A stretch of 28,226 nt of DNA, from assembly GCA_035255485.1 (NCBI GenBank), contig DATEZO010000305.1, forward strand, positions 1 through 28,226, in the 5' to 3' direction. The stretch is from DATEZO01 sp035255485. GTDB lineage: Bacteria; Pseudomonadota; Gammaproteobacteria; Burkholderiales; Burkholderiaceae_D. Each line of letters starts with the position of its first letter. The stretch's first letter is position 1. Below the pieces are notes generated by a model. It was not told the origin of the DNA, ran no database searches, and saw only the letters and a program-made list of their open reading frames with translations. The translations under genes and the position numbers were made by a program. Of this stretch, positions 1 through 8,291 are shown in pieces.

Positions 1-690
1 CGCGCGTTGCGCGGGTTCGAGGTTACCCTGAACGGGCTGGATCAGTTCGACCCGGCCACCACCCGCAGGCAGTTCACGGTCGCGCTGCGCGATGTGCTGG
101 AAGCGACCATCCTGCCGCCGCTGGCGTCGCAGGTGACCGCTGGCGCGCCGCTGGTGGATCTGGCCGCGGTGAAAGTGGACCGACGCGAACTCGAAAGCGA
201 GCTGGCGGCGGGTACGCTGGATGTCGCCATCGACGTGCTGCTGCCGCTTTCCGGCGATATCCGGCATCAGCAGATCATCGTCGACAAGACCGTGGTGGTG
301 GTACGCAACGGGCATCCGGCCATCCATGGCGCACTTGATCTTGCAACGTACCTGGAACAGGACCACATCCTCGCCAGCTCGCGCCGCAGGGGGCTGGGGC
401 TGGAGGATTTCGAGCTGTCCCGGCTCGGGGTGCAGCGCCGCGTCAGGCTGCGTTGCCAGCATTATTTCGCCGCCTGCCGGGTGGTCAGCCAGACCAATCT
501 GCTGCTGACCATGCCGGACCGTTATGCGCAAGTCGCCAACCAGCATTTCGATAACCGGATCCTGCCCTTCCCTACTGAAATGCCGCCGTTCGACGTCTAT
601 CTGTACTGGCATGCGAATGTGGACAACGATCCGGCCAATCGCTGGCTGCGCGAACAACTGGTGCGCTCGCTGCAAATCCAGGCTGTTTGA
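1..690 (+). CDS. LysR-family transcriptional regulator, 3' part (partial)
   Basis: The reading frame is open from the first base and ends at TGA 688-690, so the N-terminal helix-turn-helix lies outside the window. The visible ~229 residues look like the effector-binding (periplasmic-binding-protein-like) domain of a LysR regulator of the NodD/NahR/LinR type. A FTVALRDVLEATILPPL-like stretch matches the start of that domain, and a late segment reading LLLTMPDRYA followed by LPFP is typical of this branch. The C-terminus (WLREQLVRSL) is also usual for the family. The protein would bind DNA as a tetramer and respond to a small, often aromatic, ligand. Neither target nor ligand can be read from this fragment. 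It converges on fumC with a 142-nt AT-rich gap in which I see no clear terminator hairpin. Confidence 0.85.
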   Translation, partial: RALRGFEVTLNGLDQFDPATTRRQFTVALRDVLEATILPPLASQVTAGAPLVDLAAVKVDRRELESELAAGTLDVAIDVLLPLSGDIRHQQIIVDKTVVVVRNGHPAIHGALDLATYLEQDHILASSRRRGLGLEDFELSRLGVQRRVRLRCQHYFAACRVVSQTNLLLTMPDRYAQVANQHFDNRILPFPTEMPPFDVYLYWHANVDNDPANRWLREQLVRSLQIQAV

Positions 691-832
691 CACATTTTTA
701 TACACCGCCCTGTATTTTTCAACAGCCTCTATTTCATTTCGCATTTCAATATATTTTTGCCTATACTCCCTGTTTTTTAGATGTGCTGCCTGAGAAACGC
801 AGCGCTTGCTGCACCGTCCGGGGCCCGGCCTG

Positions 833-2221
833 CTATGGATGCGTCATATCCGCCGGCCGCACCCAGCGATCGAACTCCTCCGGCGTCACATAGCCGAGCG
901 CCAGGGCGGCCTGCCTCAACGTGCTGCCGTCGTGGTGCGCCTGCTTGGCGATCTGTGCTGCCTTGTCGTAGCCGATATGCGGCGTCAGCGCCGTCACCAG
1001 CATCAGCGAACGTTCCATCAGATCGGCAATGCGCGCGCGATCGGGCTCGATGCCGCGCGCGCAATGCAGATCGAAACTCGCCATGCCGTCGGTCAGCAGC
1101 CGCACGCTTTGCAAGAAGTTGTGCACGATCATCGGCTTGAACACATTCAGCTCGAAATTGCCGGAAGCACCGCCGAAGTTGATGGCGACATCATTGCCGA
1201 ATACCTGGCAGCACAGCATGGTCAGCGCCTCGCACTGGGTCGGATTGACCTTGCCGGGCATGATCGAACTGCCGGGCTCGTTTTCCGGAATGCGCAGCTC
1301 GCCCAACCCCGAGCGCGGGCCGGATGCGAGCCAGCGCACATCGTTGGCGATCTTCATCAGTGCTGCTGCCAGGGTCTTGAGCACTCCGTGCACACCTACC
1401 AGCGCATCATGCGAGGCGAGCGCGGCAAACTTGTTGGCGGCGCTCCTGAATGGCAGGCCACTGCCTTGGGCCAGTTCGAGCGCGACGCGGTCGCCGAATT
1501 CCGGATGCGTATTCAAGCCGGTTCCGACTGCCGTACCGCCCGCCGCCAGTTCATACAGCGGATGCAATGCGGTGGCGATGCTCCATTCAATGTGATCGAG
1601 TTGCGCGACATAGCCGGAAAACTCCTGTCCCAGCGTCAATGGCGTGGCATCCTGCAAATGGGTGCGGCCAATCTTCACGATATCGGCAAAAGCGTGCGCT
1701 TTCGCATCCAGCGTCGCGCGCAGCGCGTGCAGCGCCGGCCGCAATCCGTTGGCGATACCGAGCGCCGCGGCCACATGCATGGCGGTCGGGAAAATATCGT
1801 TGGACGATTGCCCCAGGTTCACGTCGTCATTCGGATGTACGGTGCGGCCCTGGCCGCGCACGCCGCCAAGCAATTCGGAAGCGCGGTTCGCCAGCACTTC
1901 ATTCATGTTCATGTTGCTTTGCGTGCCAGAGCCGGTCTGCCATACCGAGAGCGGGAATTCGGCGTCGTGCCGGCCGGTGGCGACTTCCTCGGCAGCCTGC
2001 ATGATCGCATTCGCCTTGCTGGCGTCGAGCCGGCCCAGATCGCGATTCACCAGGGCACAGGCGCGCTTGATCGATGCCAGCGCAACGATCAGCGCAGGCG
2101 GCATGCGCTCGCTTGAAATCCGGAAGTGTTCGAGCGAGCGCTGCGTCTGGGCGCCCCACAACCGCTCGCCCGGCACTTCGATCGGGCCAAAAGTATCGTA
2201 TTCCATTCGGTTCACCGCCAT
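833..2221 (-). CDS. fumC: Class II fumarate hydratase FumC
   Basis: Catalyses reversible hydration of fumarate to L-malate in the TCA cycle; class II enzymes are iron-independent cytosolic homotetramers. The product is 462 aa, close to E. coli FumC (467 aa). Visible signatures are LWGAQTQRSLEHFRIS near the N-terminus, QTGSGTQSNMNMNEV, GRTHLQDATPLTLGQEFSGY in mid-protein, and the superfamily signature GSSIMPGKVNP. The frame stays open 40 codons further upstream, but I chose ATG 2219-2221 because a GGGAG Shine-Dalgarno sits 6 nt before it and the residues beyond do not match the family. Aspartase is the main alternative in this superfamily, but the N-terminal region reads as FumC. It is a single gene on the minus strand and marks the left edge of the signalling island. 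Confidence 0.96.
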   Translation of the reverse strand: MAVNRMEYDTFGPIEVPGERLWGAQTQRSLEHFRISSERMPPALIVALASIKRACALVNRDLGRLDASKANAIMQAAEEVATGRHDAEFPLSVWQTGSGTQSNMNMNEVLANRASELLGGVRGQGRTVHPNDDVNLGQSSNDIFPTAMHVAAALGIANGLRPALHALRATLDAKAHAFADIVKIGRTHLQDATPLTLGQEFSGYVAQLDHIEWSIATALHPLYELAAGGTAVGTGLNTHPEFGDRVALELAQGSGLPFRSAANKFAALASHDALVGVHGVLKTLAAALMKIANDVRWLASGPRSGLGELRIPENEPGSSIMPGKVNPTQCEALTMLCCQVFGNDVAINFGGASGNFELNVFKPMIVHNFLQSVRLLTDGMASFDLHCARGIEPDRARIADLMERSLMLVTALTPHIGYDKAAQIAKQAHHDGSTLRQAALALGYVTPEEFDRWVRPADMTHP

Positions 2222-2488
2222 GCTGCACTCCCGGGATGTATGGCAGAAACGGCGATAAGGCGCTGCCGAATGTCGTCGCTCCACCATCGCAATGCCGCTA
2301 TCATGGATGCCACCTGCATACGACATTTTGCGCCATGTCATGACAAAGAGTCACGCCCGCTGCCAGTCGCATGACGATGCGCCTGTTGCAGGAAAGAAGG
2401 CATCAGGACGTGCCGCAACTTGCAATAAACACGTCTGATCCGCATAATTGACTTACAGCAACACACAAGCCACGCGGGGAATGATCAC

Positions 2489-2752
2489 TTGAGAGGAAGT
2501 CGATGCCCTTACAGAATGAAAGCTGCTCTGGGCAAAACGCCTTTCCTATCGCCGATGAAGAGATATGATATTACCGTCACCAAGGCTTGCCAGGATGGAC
2601 TTGCATTTCATGCCAGCCGCGATTTTCTGACCGGGCTGGCCAATGCCACACTGTTGCGCGACCGCCTGCGCCAATCGACAACGCTTGATTTTCGATTCAG
2701 GCACTGGGTGAACCGGACACTTTCCAAAGCATCAACCCCCTGTTATGGCTGA
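2489..2752 (+). pseudogene. Remnant of a PAS-GGDEF gene (N-terminal part of GGDEF domain)
   Basis: From about 2558 the frame reads KRYDITVTK, then FHASRDFLTGLANATLLRDR and LRQS. This is the end of a PAS domain (YDIT..TK), the usual linker and the first ~25 residues of a GGDEF diguanylate cyclase domain (D.LTGLAN...L.DRL). It lines up with the corresponding part of the GGDEF-EAL protein at 18230-21124, with roughly 70% nucleotide identity by eye over ~115 nt. After LRQS the similarity stops, and no GGDEF motif or other catalytic part follows before the stop codon, which overlaps the next gene. A 21-codon ORF in another frame (ATG 2503, with AGAGGAAG upstream) may be the old gene start, now frame-shifted. 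I read this as a broken gene; a small expressed protein is possible but less likely. Confidence 0.7.
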
Positions 2753-3395
2753 ACTGGACGACCGGCGTAATCGACTCACCGTAAAGCTTGTCTATTACGG
2801 CCCCGCGCTATCCGGCAAGACTACCAATTTGATCCGCTTGCACGATTTGCTGGCGCCGGAACTATTAGGCGACATGATGACACTGGAGACCGAAGGGGAC
2901 CGAACGCTATTTTTCGACCTGCTGCCGGTCGGGTTTACCGCGCCATCCGGCCTGCTGGTCAAATTCAAGGTCTTCACCGTACCCGGCCAGGTCGCGCATG
3001 ACGGCACGCGCAAGGCTGTGCTGTCGCGTGCCGATGGCGTGGTTTTTGTCGCGGATTCGCAGCGCAACCAAGCGGTCAACAACGGCGTGTCGTTCGAAAA
3101 CCTGATTGCCAATATGGCCACGCTGGGCATCGATCCGGCGCGCCTGCCTCTGGCAGTCCAATTCAACAAGCGCGACCTTGCCGACATCTTGAGCGAGGAA
3201 GAAATCAAAAGCCGCTGGGCAAGCGCGCCTTGGCCCTTGTTCCTTGCCTCGGCACTGGAAGGCGCCGGCGTGCTGGAAACCTTCTCGGCGCTGCTGAACG
3301 GCGTATACGATAGCCTCGATAGCCAGTTTGCACTGGGTGCGAGGCATGGCCTGTCGCGTGCCGCATTTGTAACAGCGGTGAAAGGGCAGACATGA
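2745..3395 (+). CDS. MglA-like small Ras-type GTPase
   Basis: A 216-aa cytosolic GTP-binding protein of the MglA/Ras-like family. The P-loop GPALSGKT is at residues 19-26, G3 is TVPGQ at 78-82 (MglA-type, in place of the Ras DxxG), NKRD at 141-144 is the guanine-specificity motif, and ASALEG around 168-173 is the G5-like loop. In Myxococcus, MglA sets cell polarity and governs which pole uses its type IV pili. Here the gene overlaps a histidine kinase by 4 nt, and that kinase overlaps a receiver-PilB ATPase fusion by 4 nt, so a role in controlling that ATPase is a reasonable inference. No MglB-type (roadblock) GAP gene is visible nearby. Start ATG 2745 has no good Shine-Dalgarno and lies right after the GGDEF remnant, as if its native leader was lost. 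Confidence 0.88.
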   Translation: MAELDDRRNRLTVKLVYYGPALSGKTTNLIRLHDLLAPELLGDMMTLETEGDRTLFFDLLPVGFTAPSGLLVKFKVFTVPGQVAHDGTRKAVLSRADGVVFVADSQRNQAVNNGVSFENLIANMATLGIDPARLPLAVQFNKRDLADILSEEEIKSRWASAPWPLFLASALEGAGVLETFSALLNGVYDSLDSQFALGARHGLSRAAFVTAVKGQT

Positions 3396-4648
3396 CCGAT
3401 CCGCTCGCGCGGTTTGACCGCGACATCGAGCTTGCCGCATTGCTGCGCGTCATGCCGCGCAGCAAACTTGCCACTGCCTTGACCAGGCTGATCGGCGCAC
3501 ATTGGCAACTAACCGACGCGGATGGTGTGGTGGCGCTGGGGCCAGGCGTGGCTGCCGGCGTCGCCGTCATTGCGACACCGCTACGCATCGATATCGAGAT
3601 TATCGGGCACTTGCAGGCATCGGATGTAATGTGCGAGCCGGTTGAAGCCGCCGCAGCCTGGCTGGACATGCTCCTGGCAAGTGCTTACCGTTACCGGATG
3701 GCATCCGACTTGCACCTGGAAGCGGTCCATGCCGATTATGAAGCGCTGCAGCGCAAGCATGCGGCGCTGCAGGAATCGGAGGCGCGCTACCGAGAACTGT
3801 CCGGGCAGCTCGAGCAGCGCGTCAAGGCACAGGTCGAGGTGATCGAGCGCACGCAGCGCCACCTCTACCAAGCCGAAAAAATGGCCTCGGTCGGCAGCCT
3901 GGCCGCCGGCATGGCGCATGAAATCAACAACCCCATCGGCTTCATGCGCAGCAATTTAAGCACTGCGGCCGGTTATGTCGAAAAAATGCACAGAACCCTC
4001 GATGCCTTTCATCGTGGCGAACTGGATGAGGGCCAGGCGCTGTGGCGCACGCTGGACATTGATTTTGTGATGGACGATTTTTCCGGTCTGTTGGCAGAAT
4101 CGGTCAGCGGCGCGGACCGTATCGCGCGTATCGTAGCCAACCTCAAAGCCTATGCAAGCATCGATTGCACCGATACGGTGCCGCTGGACCTCAACGATAC
4201 CGTGCGCATGGTGGCGGATGTCGTCAGAGGGCAATTACCGGAAAATATCACGCTCGATATCGATACGCAGCCGCTGCCCAGGATCGTATGCGACCAGAGC
4301 CGCATGAACCAGGTATTGTTCTCCCTGGTGCAAAATGCGCGTCAGGCGCTGGATGCAGGCGGCCTGATCCGTATTGCTTCACGTGCCGCCGGCAATGAGA
4401 TCCGCATTTCGGTCAGCGATGATGGCTGCGGCATCGCGCCCAATATCCAGGATCGCATCTTCGATCCGTTTTTCACGACGCACGATGTCGGCAAGGGCAT
4501 GGGGCTGGGCCTGACCGTCAGCCGCGATATCGTTAATGCCCATGGCGGGCGCATCGAAGTCGACACTGCAGTCGGGCGCGGCAGCATCTTCACGATATGG
4601 ATGCCGGTTGCCGCCGAACGCAACGATCTTCCTGAAAGCACCGCATGA
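3392..4648 (+). CDS. Soluble sensor histidine kinase (HK1)
   Basis: A 418-aa histidine kinase without transmembrane segments. Residues 1 to about 115 form an N-terminal region I do not recognise, possibly a small sensor domain. A coiled coil follows (about 120-165), then the dimerisation box MASVGSLAAGMAHEINNP with phospho-acceptor His176. The ATPase domain shows the N box (NQVLFSLVQNARQAL), G1 (DDGCGIAP), F box (FDPFFTT) and G2 (GKGMGLGLTVSRDIV). It would autophosphorylate and pass phosphate to a receiver; the receiver-ATPase fusion encoded immediately downstream is the obvious candidate. The ATGA overlap with the GTPase gene and an AAAGGG ribosome site 5 nt before ATG 3392 support the start. 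The N-terminal region could sense the GTPase state, but nothing in the sequence proves this. Confidence 0.9.
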   Translation: MTDPLARFDRDIELAALLRVMPRSKLATALTRLIGAHWQLTDADGVVALGPGVAAGVAVIATPLRIDIEIIGHLQASDVMCEPVEAAAAWLDMLLASAYRYRMASDLHLEAVHADYEALQRKHAALQESEARYRELSGQLEQRVKAQVEVIERTQRHLYQAEKMASVGSLAAGMAHEINNPIGFMRSNLSTAAGYVEKMHRTLDAFHRGELDEGQALWRTLDIDFVMDDFSGLLAESVSGADRIARIVANLKAYASIDCTDTVPLDLNDTVRMVADVVRGQLPENITLDIDTQPLPRIVCDQSRMNQVLFSLVQNARQALDAGGLIRIASRAAGNEIRISVSDDGCGIAPNIQDRIFDPFFTTHDVGKGMGLGLTVSRDIVNAHGGRIEVDTAVGRGSIFTIWMPVAAERNDLPESTA

Positions 4649-6870
4649 GTTACGCTCACCTGTTCACCGGCGAACCGGTACCCGCCGACAACAACGGGGC
4701 GCAGCCCGCGCGCTACCGCATCCTCCTGGTCGATGACGAGCCCAATGTGCTGTCGGCGCTACGGCGCGTCTTCCATCAAGAGAATTATGAAGTCGTGACG
4801 TGCCAGAACCCGCTCGAGGCGCTGGAGCGACTTGGGCGCGAGCTCTTCCAGGTCATTATCAGCGATTACATGATGCCGCGCATGAACGGCGGTGACGTTC
4901 TCAAGCAGGCACGCGCGGTCCAGCCGGACATGATACGCATCATGCTCACCGGCCACGCCGACGTCAATGCCGTCATCAGCGCGGTCAAGAGCGGCGCGGT
5001 CTACAAGTTCATCTTGAAGCCATGGAACGACGACGACCTACGCGTGACGGTAGCGCTGGCAATCGAACAGTATGAACTCAAGCAGAAAAACAATGCGTTA
5101 AAGCGCGAAAACCAGGTCAAGAGCAAAGAAATCGAACAGCTCGCGAAATTCGGCGTGACCAACCGTAGCCAGCTCGCGATCCTGCTGAACAAGAAGGGCC
5201 TGCTCAACGCCCAGCAAGTGCAAGAGCTGATGCGCATCCAGCAGCAGCGCAAGGAATCCGCGATCAAGCTGATCGTCGGCCATGGATGGCTTGCGGAAAA
5301 GGCGATCCACGACTTGCTGGCCAAGGAATTAATGATCCAGCAGGTCACGCTCGACGAATTTGCGATCGATCCCGCAGTAGCTGCCCTGGTGCCGGCCGCG
5401 CTGTGCCAGCGGCAACTGATTGTGCCGCTCATGGTCGAGGCGAAACGCTTGACGCTTGCCCTGGCCGATCCGCTAGACACAGGTTTGCTGGACGACCTGC
5501 GTTTTGTCACGGGTCTGGATATCGCGCCGGTACTGGCTTCGATGGATGCGATCCAGGCCAAGATCAATGCAGTCTACAAAGCGGGCGTGATCGACATTAC
5601 CGACCTTGAGGTCAATTTCGGCACAGTCGATCCCTATGAAGGTATCGAGATCGTCATCGAGGATGACACCGAGACCCAGTCGCTGGAAGAGCTACTGCAA
5701 GGCACGGACGAGCCACCCGCGATCCGTCTTGTCAACTCGATCCTGCTGGAAGCGATCCGCCTGGGCGCATCGGATATCCATATCCAGCCACGCGCAAAAA
5801 ACGTGATCGTGCGCTTGCGCATCGACGGCGTACTCGCGGACAAGATGCAGATTCCGCACAACATGCATCAATCCATCGTTTCGCGCATCAAGGTAATGGC
5901 AGAACTCGATATCTCCGAGCGGCGCCGGCCACAGGATGGCCGCATCACGGTCAAGACGCCCAAGCGTGTAGTCGATTTGCGCATCTCGACGCTGCCGACC
6001 ATCAATGGCGAAAAAATCGTGATGCGCATTCTCGACCGCAACTCCGCGGTCCTCAGTCTCGAAGCCCTGGGATTCGGTGCCGGCGACCTGGCCAAGATCC
6101 GCGACGCCAACGACAAGCCACAAGGCATCGTACTGGCCACCGGTCCCACCGGAAGCGGCAAGACCACCACGCTCTACAGCTTGTTGCAGAGCAATGCCAC
6201 GCCCGGCAAGAACTACATCACGATCGAAGATCCGGTCGAATACTATCTGGACACCGCCGGTCAAGTCCTGGTGCGCGAGAAGATCGGCCTGACGTTCCCC
6301 CTGGTCTTGCGCTCAATCCTGCGGCAAGACCCGGACGTGTTGCTGATCGGAGAAATCCGCGATTTCGAAACCGCCGAAGTGGCGTTCCACGCCGCACTCA
6401 CCGGCCATCAGGTGTTCTCGACGCTGCATACGAATTCGGCCATTGCCACCATTTCGAGGCTGTTTGATTTAGGACTCAAGCCTTTTGTGGTGGCGACCGC
6501 ACTGGAAGCGGTCATTGCGCAGCGGTTGGTGCGCCAGATATGCGACAGCTGCCGCACCTCTGCTGCGCCGGACCCGGAACTGCTGAAACGCCTGGGCGGC
6601 GCATTTGCGGCAGGTATTCCAACCACTTACAAGGGAAGCGGTTGCCAGGTATGCTATAACTCGGGCTACAAGGGCCGCCTCGGACTGTACGAAGTGCTTT
6701 CGCCCGACAACCAGATGCGTCACCTGATCGCTACCCAGGCGGCAGTGACAGAAATCACCCAATATGCGTATGCGCACGGGTTCAAGACCATACGCGACGA
6801 CGCGTTTGACAAGGTGTGCCGCGGCATGACTACGCTGGAAGAAGTGTTTCGGGTGCTGGGGCCGGAATAG
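4645..6870 (+). CDS. Receiver domain fused to PilB/GspE-type secretion ATPase
   Basis: A 741-aa fusion. Residues ~25-140 are a CheY-like receiver with LLVDDE (acidic pocket D30/D31), phospho-acceptor Asp74 in ISDYMMP and the conserved Lys of LKPWND at 125. A short coil follows, then a region (~170-310) resembling the MshEN/GspE N-terminal fold. Residues ~350-740 are a complete type II secretion/type IV pilus extension ATPase: Walker A GPTGSGKTT at 500-508, Asp box TIEDPVEY, Walker B LLIGEIRD, His box TGHQVFSTLHTNSA, and the four Zn cysteines C633/C636 and C667/C670. All catalytic residues are present, so ATPase activity is likely. Such ATPases power pilin or pseudopilin assembly at the inner membrane; here phosphorylation would be the control input. 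It overlaps HK1 by 4 nt. No other pilus or secretion genes are in the window, so its machine is encoded elsewhere. Confidence 0.93.
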   Translation: MSYAHLFTGEPVPADNNGAQPARYRILLVDDEPNVLSALRRVFHQENYEVVTCQNPLEALERLGRELFQVIISDYMMPRMNGGDVLKQARAVQPDMIRIMLTGHADVNAVISAVKSGAVYKFILKPWNDDDLRVTVALAIEQYELKQKNNALKRENQVKSKEIEQLAKFGVTNRSQLAILLNKKGLLNAQQVQELMRIQQQRKESAIKLIVGHGWLAEKAIHDLLAKELMIQQVTLDEFAIDPAVAALVPAALCQRQLIVPLMVEAKRLTLALADPLDTGLLDDLRFVTGLDIAPVLASMDAIQAKINAVYKAGVIDITDLEVNFGTVDPYEGIEIVIEDDTETQSLEELLQGTDEPPAIRLVNSILLEAIRLGASDIHIQPRAKNVIVRLRIDGVLADKMQIPHNMHQSIVSRIKVMAELDISERRRPQDGRITVKTPKRVVDLRISTLPTINGEKIVMRILDRNSAVLSLEALGFGAGDLAKIRDANDKPQGIVLATGPTGSGKTTTLYSLLQSNATPGKNYITIEDPVEYYLDTAGQVLVREKIGLTFPLVLRSILRQDPDVLLIGEIRDFETAEVAFHAALTGHQVFSTLHTNSAIATISRLFDLGLKPFVVATALEAVIAQRLVRQICDSCRTSAAPDPELLKRLGGAFAAGIPTTYKGSGCQVCYNSGYKGRLGLYEVLSPDNQMRHLIATQAAVTEITQYAYAHGFKTIRDDAFDKVCRGMTTLEEVFRVLGPE

Positions 6871-6907
6871 GGGTCGAACAGTTCATCATAATCACACAAC
6901 GAAGACG

Positions 6908-8227
6908 ATGATGGAATTCGAAGACTTTGACTCTTTCAATACGCGCGGAAATCAGAGGGCTGCCACGCCTGCTGCTACGGTTGCTTCCGAGTCGAACCCG
7001 CGCTTGCAATATTTAGTCGACAATACGCCGGTCATCATCTATAGCAGCGTACCGACCGGCGACTTCAAGATGACCTTTGTCAGCGGGAACGTATCGCGGC
7101 TGTTGGGCTATCAGCCGGAGGAAATGGTGGCCGATCCGAATTTCTGGTTCAATCATATCCATCCGGACGACATCCCCAGGATCTTCTCCAGCCTGGCCGA
7201 CGTGTTCGTCGGCGGCCAGCGCACCTACGAATACCGCTTCCAGAGCCACGACGGGCACTATGTGTGGATACACGATACGCTGCGCCTGATTCGCGACGAA
7301 AACGGCAATCCGCTGGAAGTGATCGGGTCGTTGACAGATATCACCGAACGCAAGCGCATGGAAGAAGAATTAAAGCGTAAGGGCGAAGAGCAGCAGGCCC
7401 TGATCCAGAAACTCCAGGAAGCGCATGCGCAGTTGCTGCAATCGGAGAAAATGGCCTCGATTGGCCAACTGGCTGCCGGTATCGCACATGAAATCAACAA
7501 TCCCGTCGGTTTCGTTAATTCCAACATGGGCACACTGCGCACCTACGTCGATACGCTGTTTATGGCGATTAACGGCTATGACGAAGCGGTGGCTGCCTTG
7601 CCGGCCAATCCGGCACTGGCAGCGCGCATTGCGCAACTCAAAAAGCAAGCCGACCTCGAATTCCTGAAGGACGATGTCACCGATCTGGTCAAGGAATCGA
7701 TCGATGGCTTGAAGCGGGTCAAGGACATCGTGCAAGCGCTCAAGGATTTTTCGCACGTCGGAGAAAGCGACTGGCAAATCGCCGATTTGCATCATGGACT
7801 GGACAGCACACTCAATATCATCAACAACGAAATCAAGTACAAGGCCAGGGTTATCAAGCAGTACGGCAACCTGCCGCCGGTCAAATGCCTGGCCTCACAG
7901 TTGAACCAGGTATTCATGAATCTTCTGATCAATGCAGCGCATGCGATCAAGGAATCCGGCGTGATTACGGTGCGCACCGGTTGGGAAGGCGACTGGGTCT
8001 GGGTCGAAATTGGCGATACCGGTGCCGGCATCCCGCCGGAAAACCTGTCCCGCATCTTCGATCCGTTCTTCACAACCAAGCCGGTTGGCAGCGGCACCGG
8101 GCTGGGCTTGTCGCTGGCCTACGGCATCGTGACAAAGCACGGCGGCAGGATCGAGGTGGAGAGCGAAGTCGCCAAAGGCACGCGCTTCACGGTACGGTTG
8201 CCGGTCGAGCCACCGGAGAGTGTGTAG
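6908..8227 (+). CDS. PAS-domain soluble histidine kinase (HK2)
   Basis: A 439-aa cytosolic kinase. After ~30 low-complexity residues comes a PAS fold of the PAS_3 type (about 35-150) with HIHPDD, YRFQSHDG and the PAC ending ITERKRMEEEL. A coiled coil leads to the dimerisation box MASIGQLAAGIAHEINNP, with phospho-acceptor His194. The N box (NQVFMNLLINAAHAI), G1 (DTGAGIPPE), F box (FDPFFTT) and G2 (GSGTGLGLSLAYGIV) are intact. It lies 37 nt after the receiver-ATPase gene in the same direction, so it is probably the last gene of that operon. ATG codons at 6908 and 6911 are both possible; a GAAG site suits the second slightly better. A 107-bp stretch of its ATP-lid coding sequence is identical, in inverted orientation, to part of HK3. 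Confidence 0.92.
   Translation: MMEFEDFDSFNTRGNQRAATPAATVASESNPRLQYLVDNTPVIIYSSVPTGDFKMTFVSGNVSRLLGYQPEEMVADPNFWFNHIHPDDIPRIFSSLADVFVGGQRTYEYRFQSHDGHYVWIHDTLRLIRDENGNPLEVIGSLTDITERKRMEEELKRKGEEQQALIQKLQEAHAQLLQSEKMASIGQLAAGIAHEINNPVGFVNSNMGTLRTYVDTLFMAINGYDEAVAALPANPALAARIAQLKKQADLEFLKDDVTDLVKESIDGLKRVKDIVQALKDFSHVGESDWQIADLHHGLDSTLNIINNEIKYKARVIKQYGNLPPVKCLASQLNQVFMNLLINAAHAIKESGVITVRTGWEGDWVWVEIGDTGAGIPPENLSRIFDPFFTTKPVGSGTGLGLSLAYGIVTKHGGRIEVESEVAKGTRFTVRLPVEPPESV
8025..8131 (+). repeat. Left copy of a 107-bp perfect inverted repeat (inside HK2)
   Basis: Read base by base, 8025-8131 on the plus strand is identical to the reverse complement of 10264-10370. It encodes the end of G1, the F box and the G2 box of HK2. 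Both copies begin at the second base of a codon, so they are in the same phase. Identity ends abruptly at both sides: upstream codons differ at nearly every third position and the downstream sequence diverges immediately. The centre-to-centre distance is about 2.2 kb. Confidence 0.95.
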
Positions 8228-8291
8228 CATGCGCGACCTTGTTCAGCAACAATATCAACCTGGATTTTTCGTCGGCCAGCCGTTTTCAGGA

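Noticed and set aside
777..2258. Several long plus-strand open frames opposite fumC, one over 430 codons
   Set aside because: They are antisense shadows of a GC-rich gene; fumC has all family signatures and a ribosome site, while the opposing translations match nothing.
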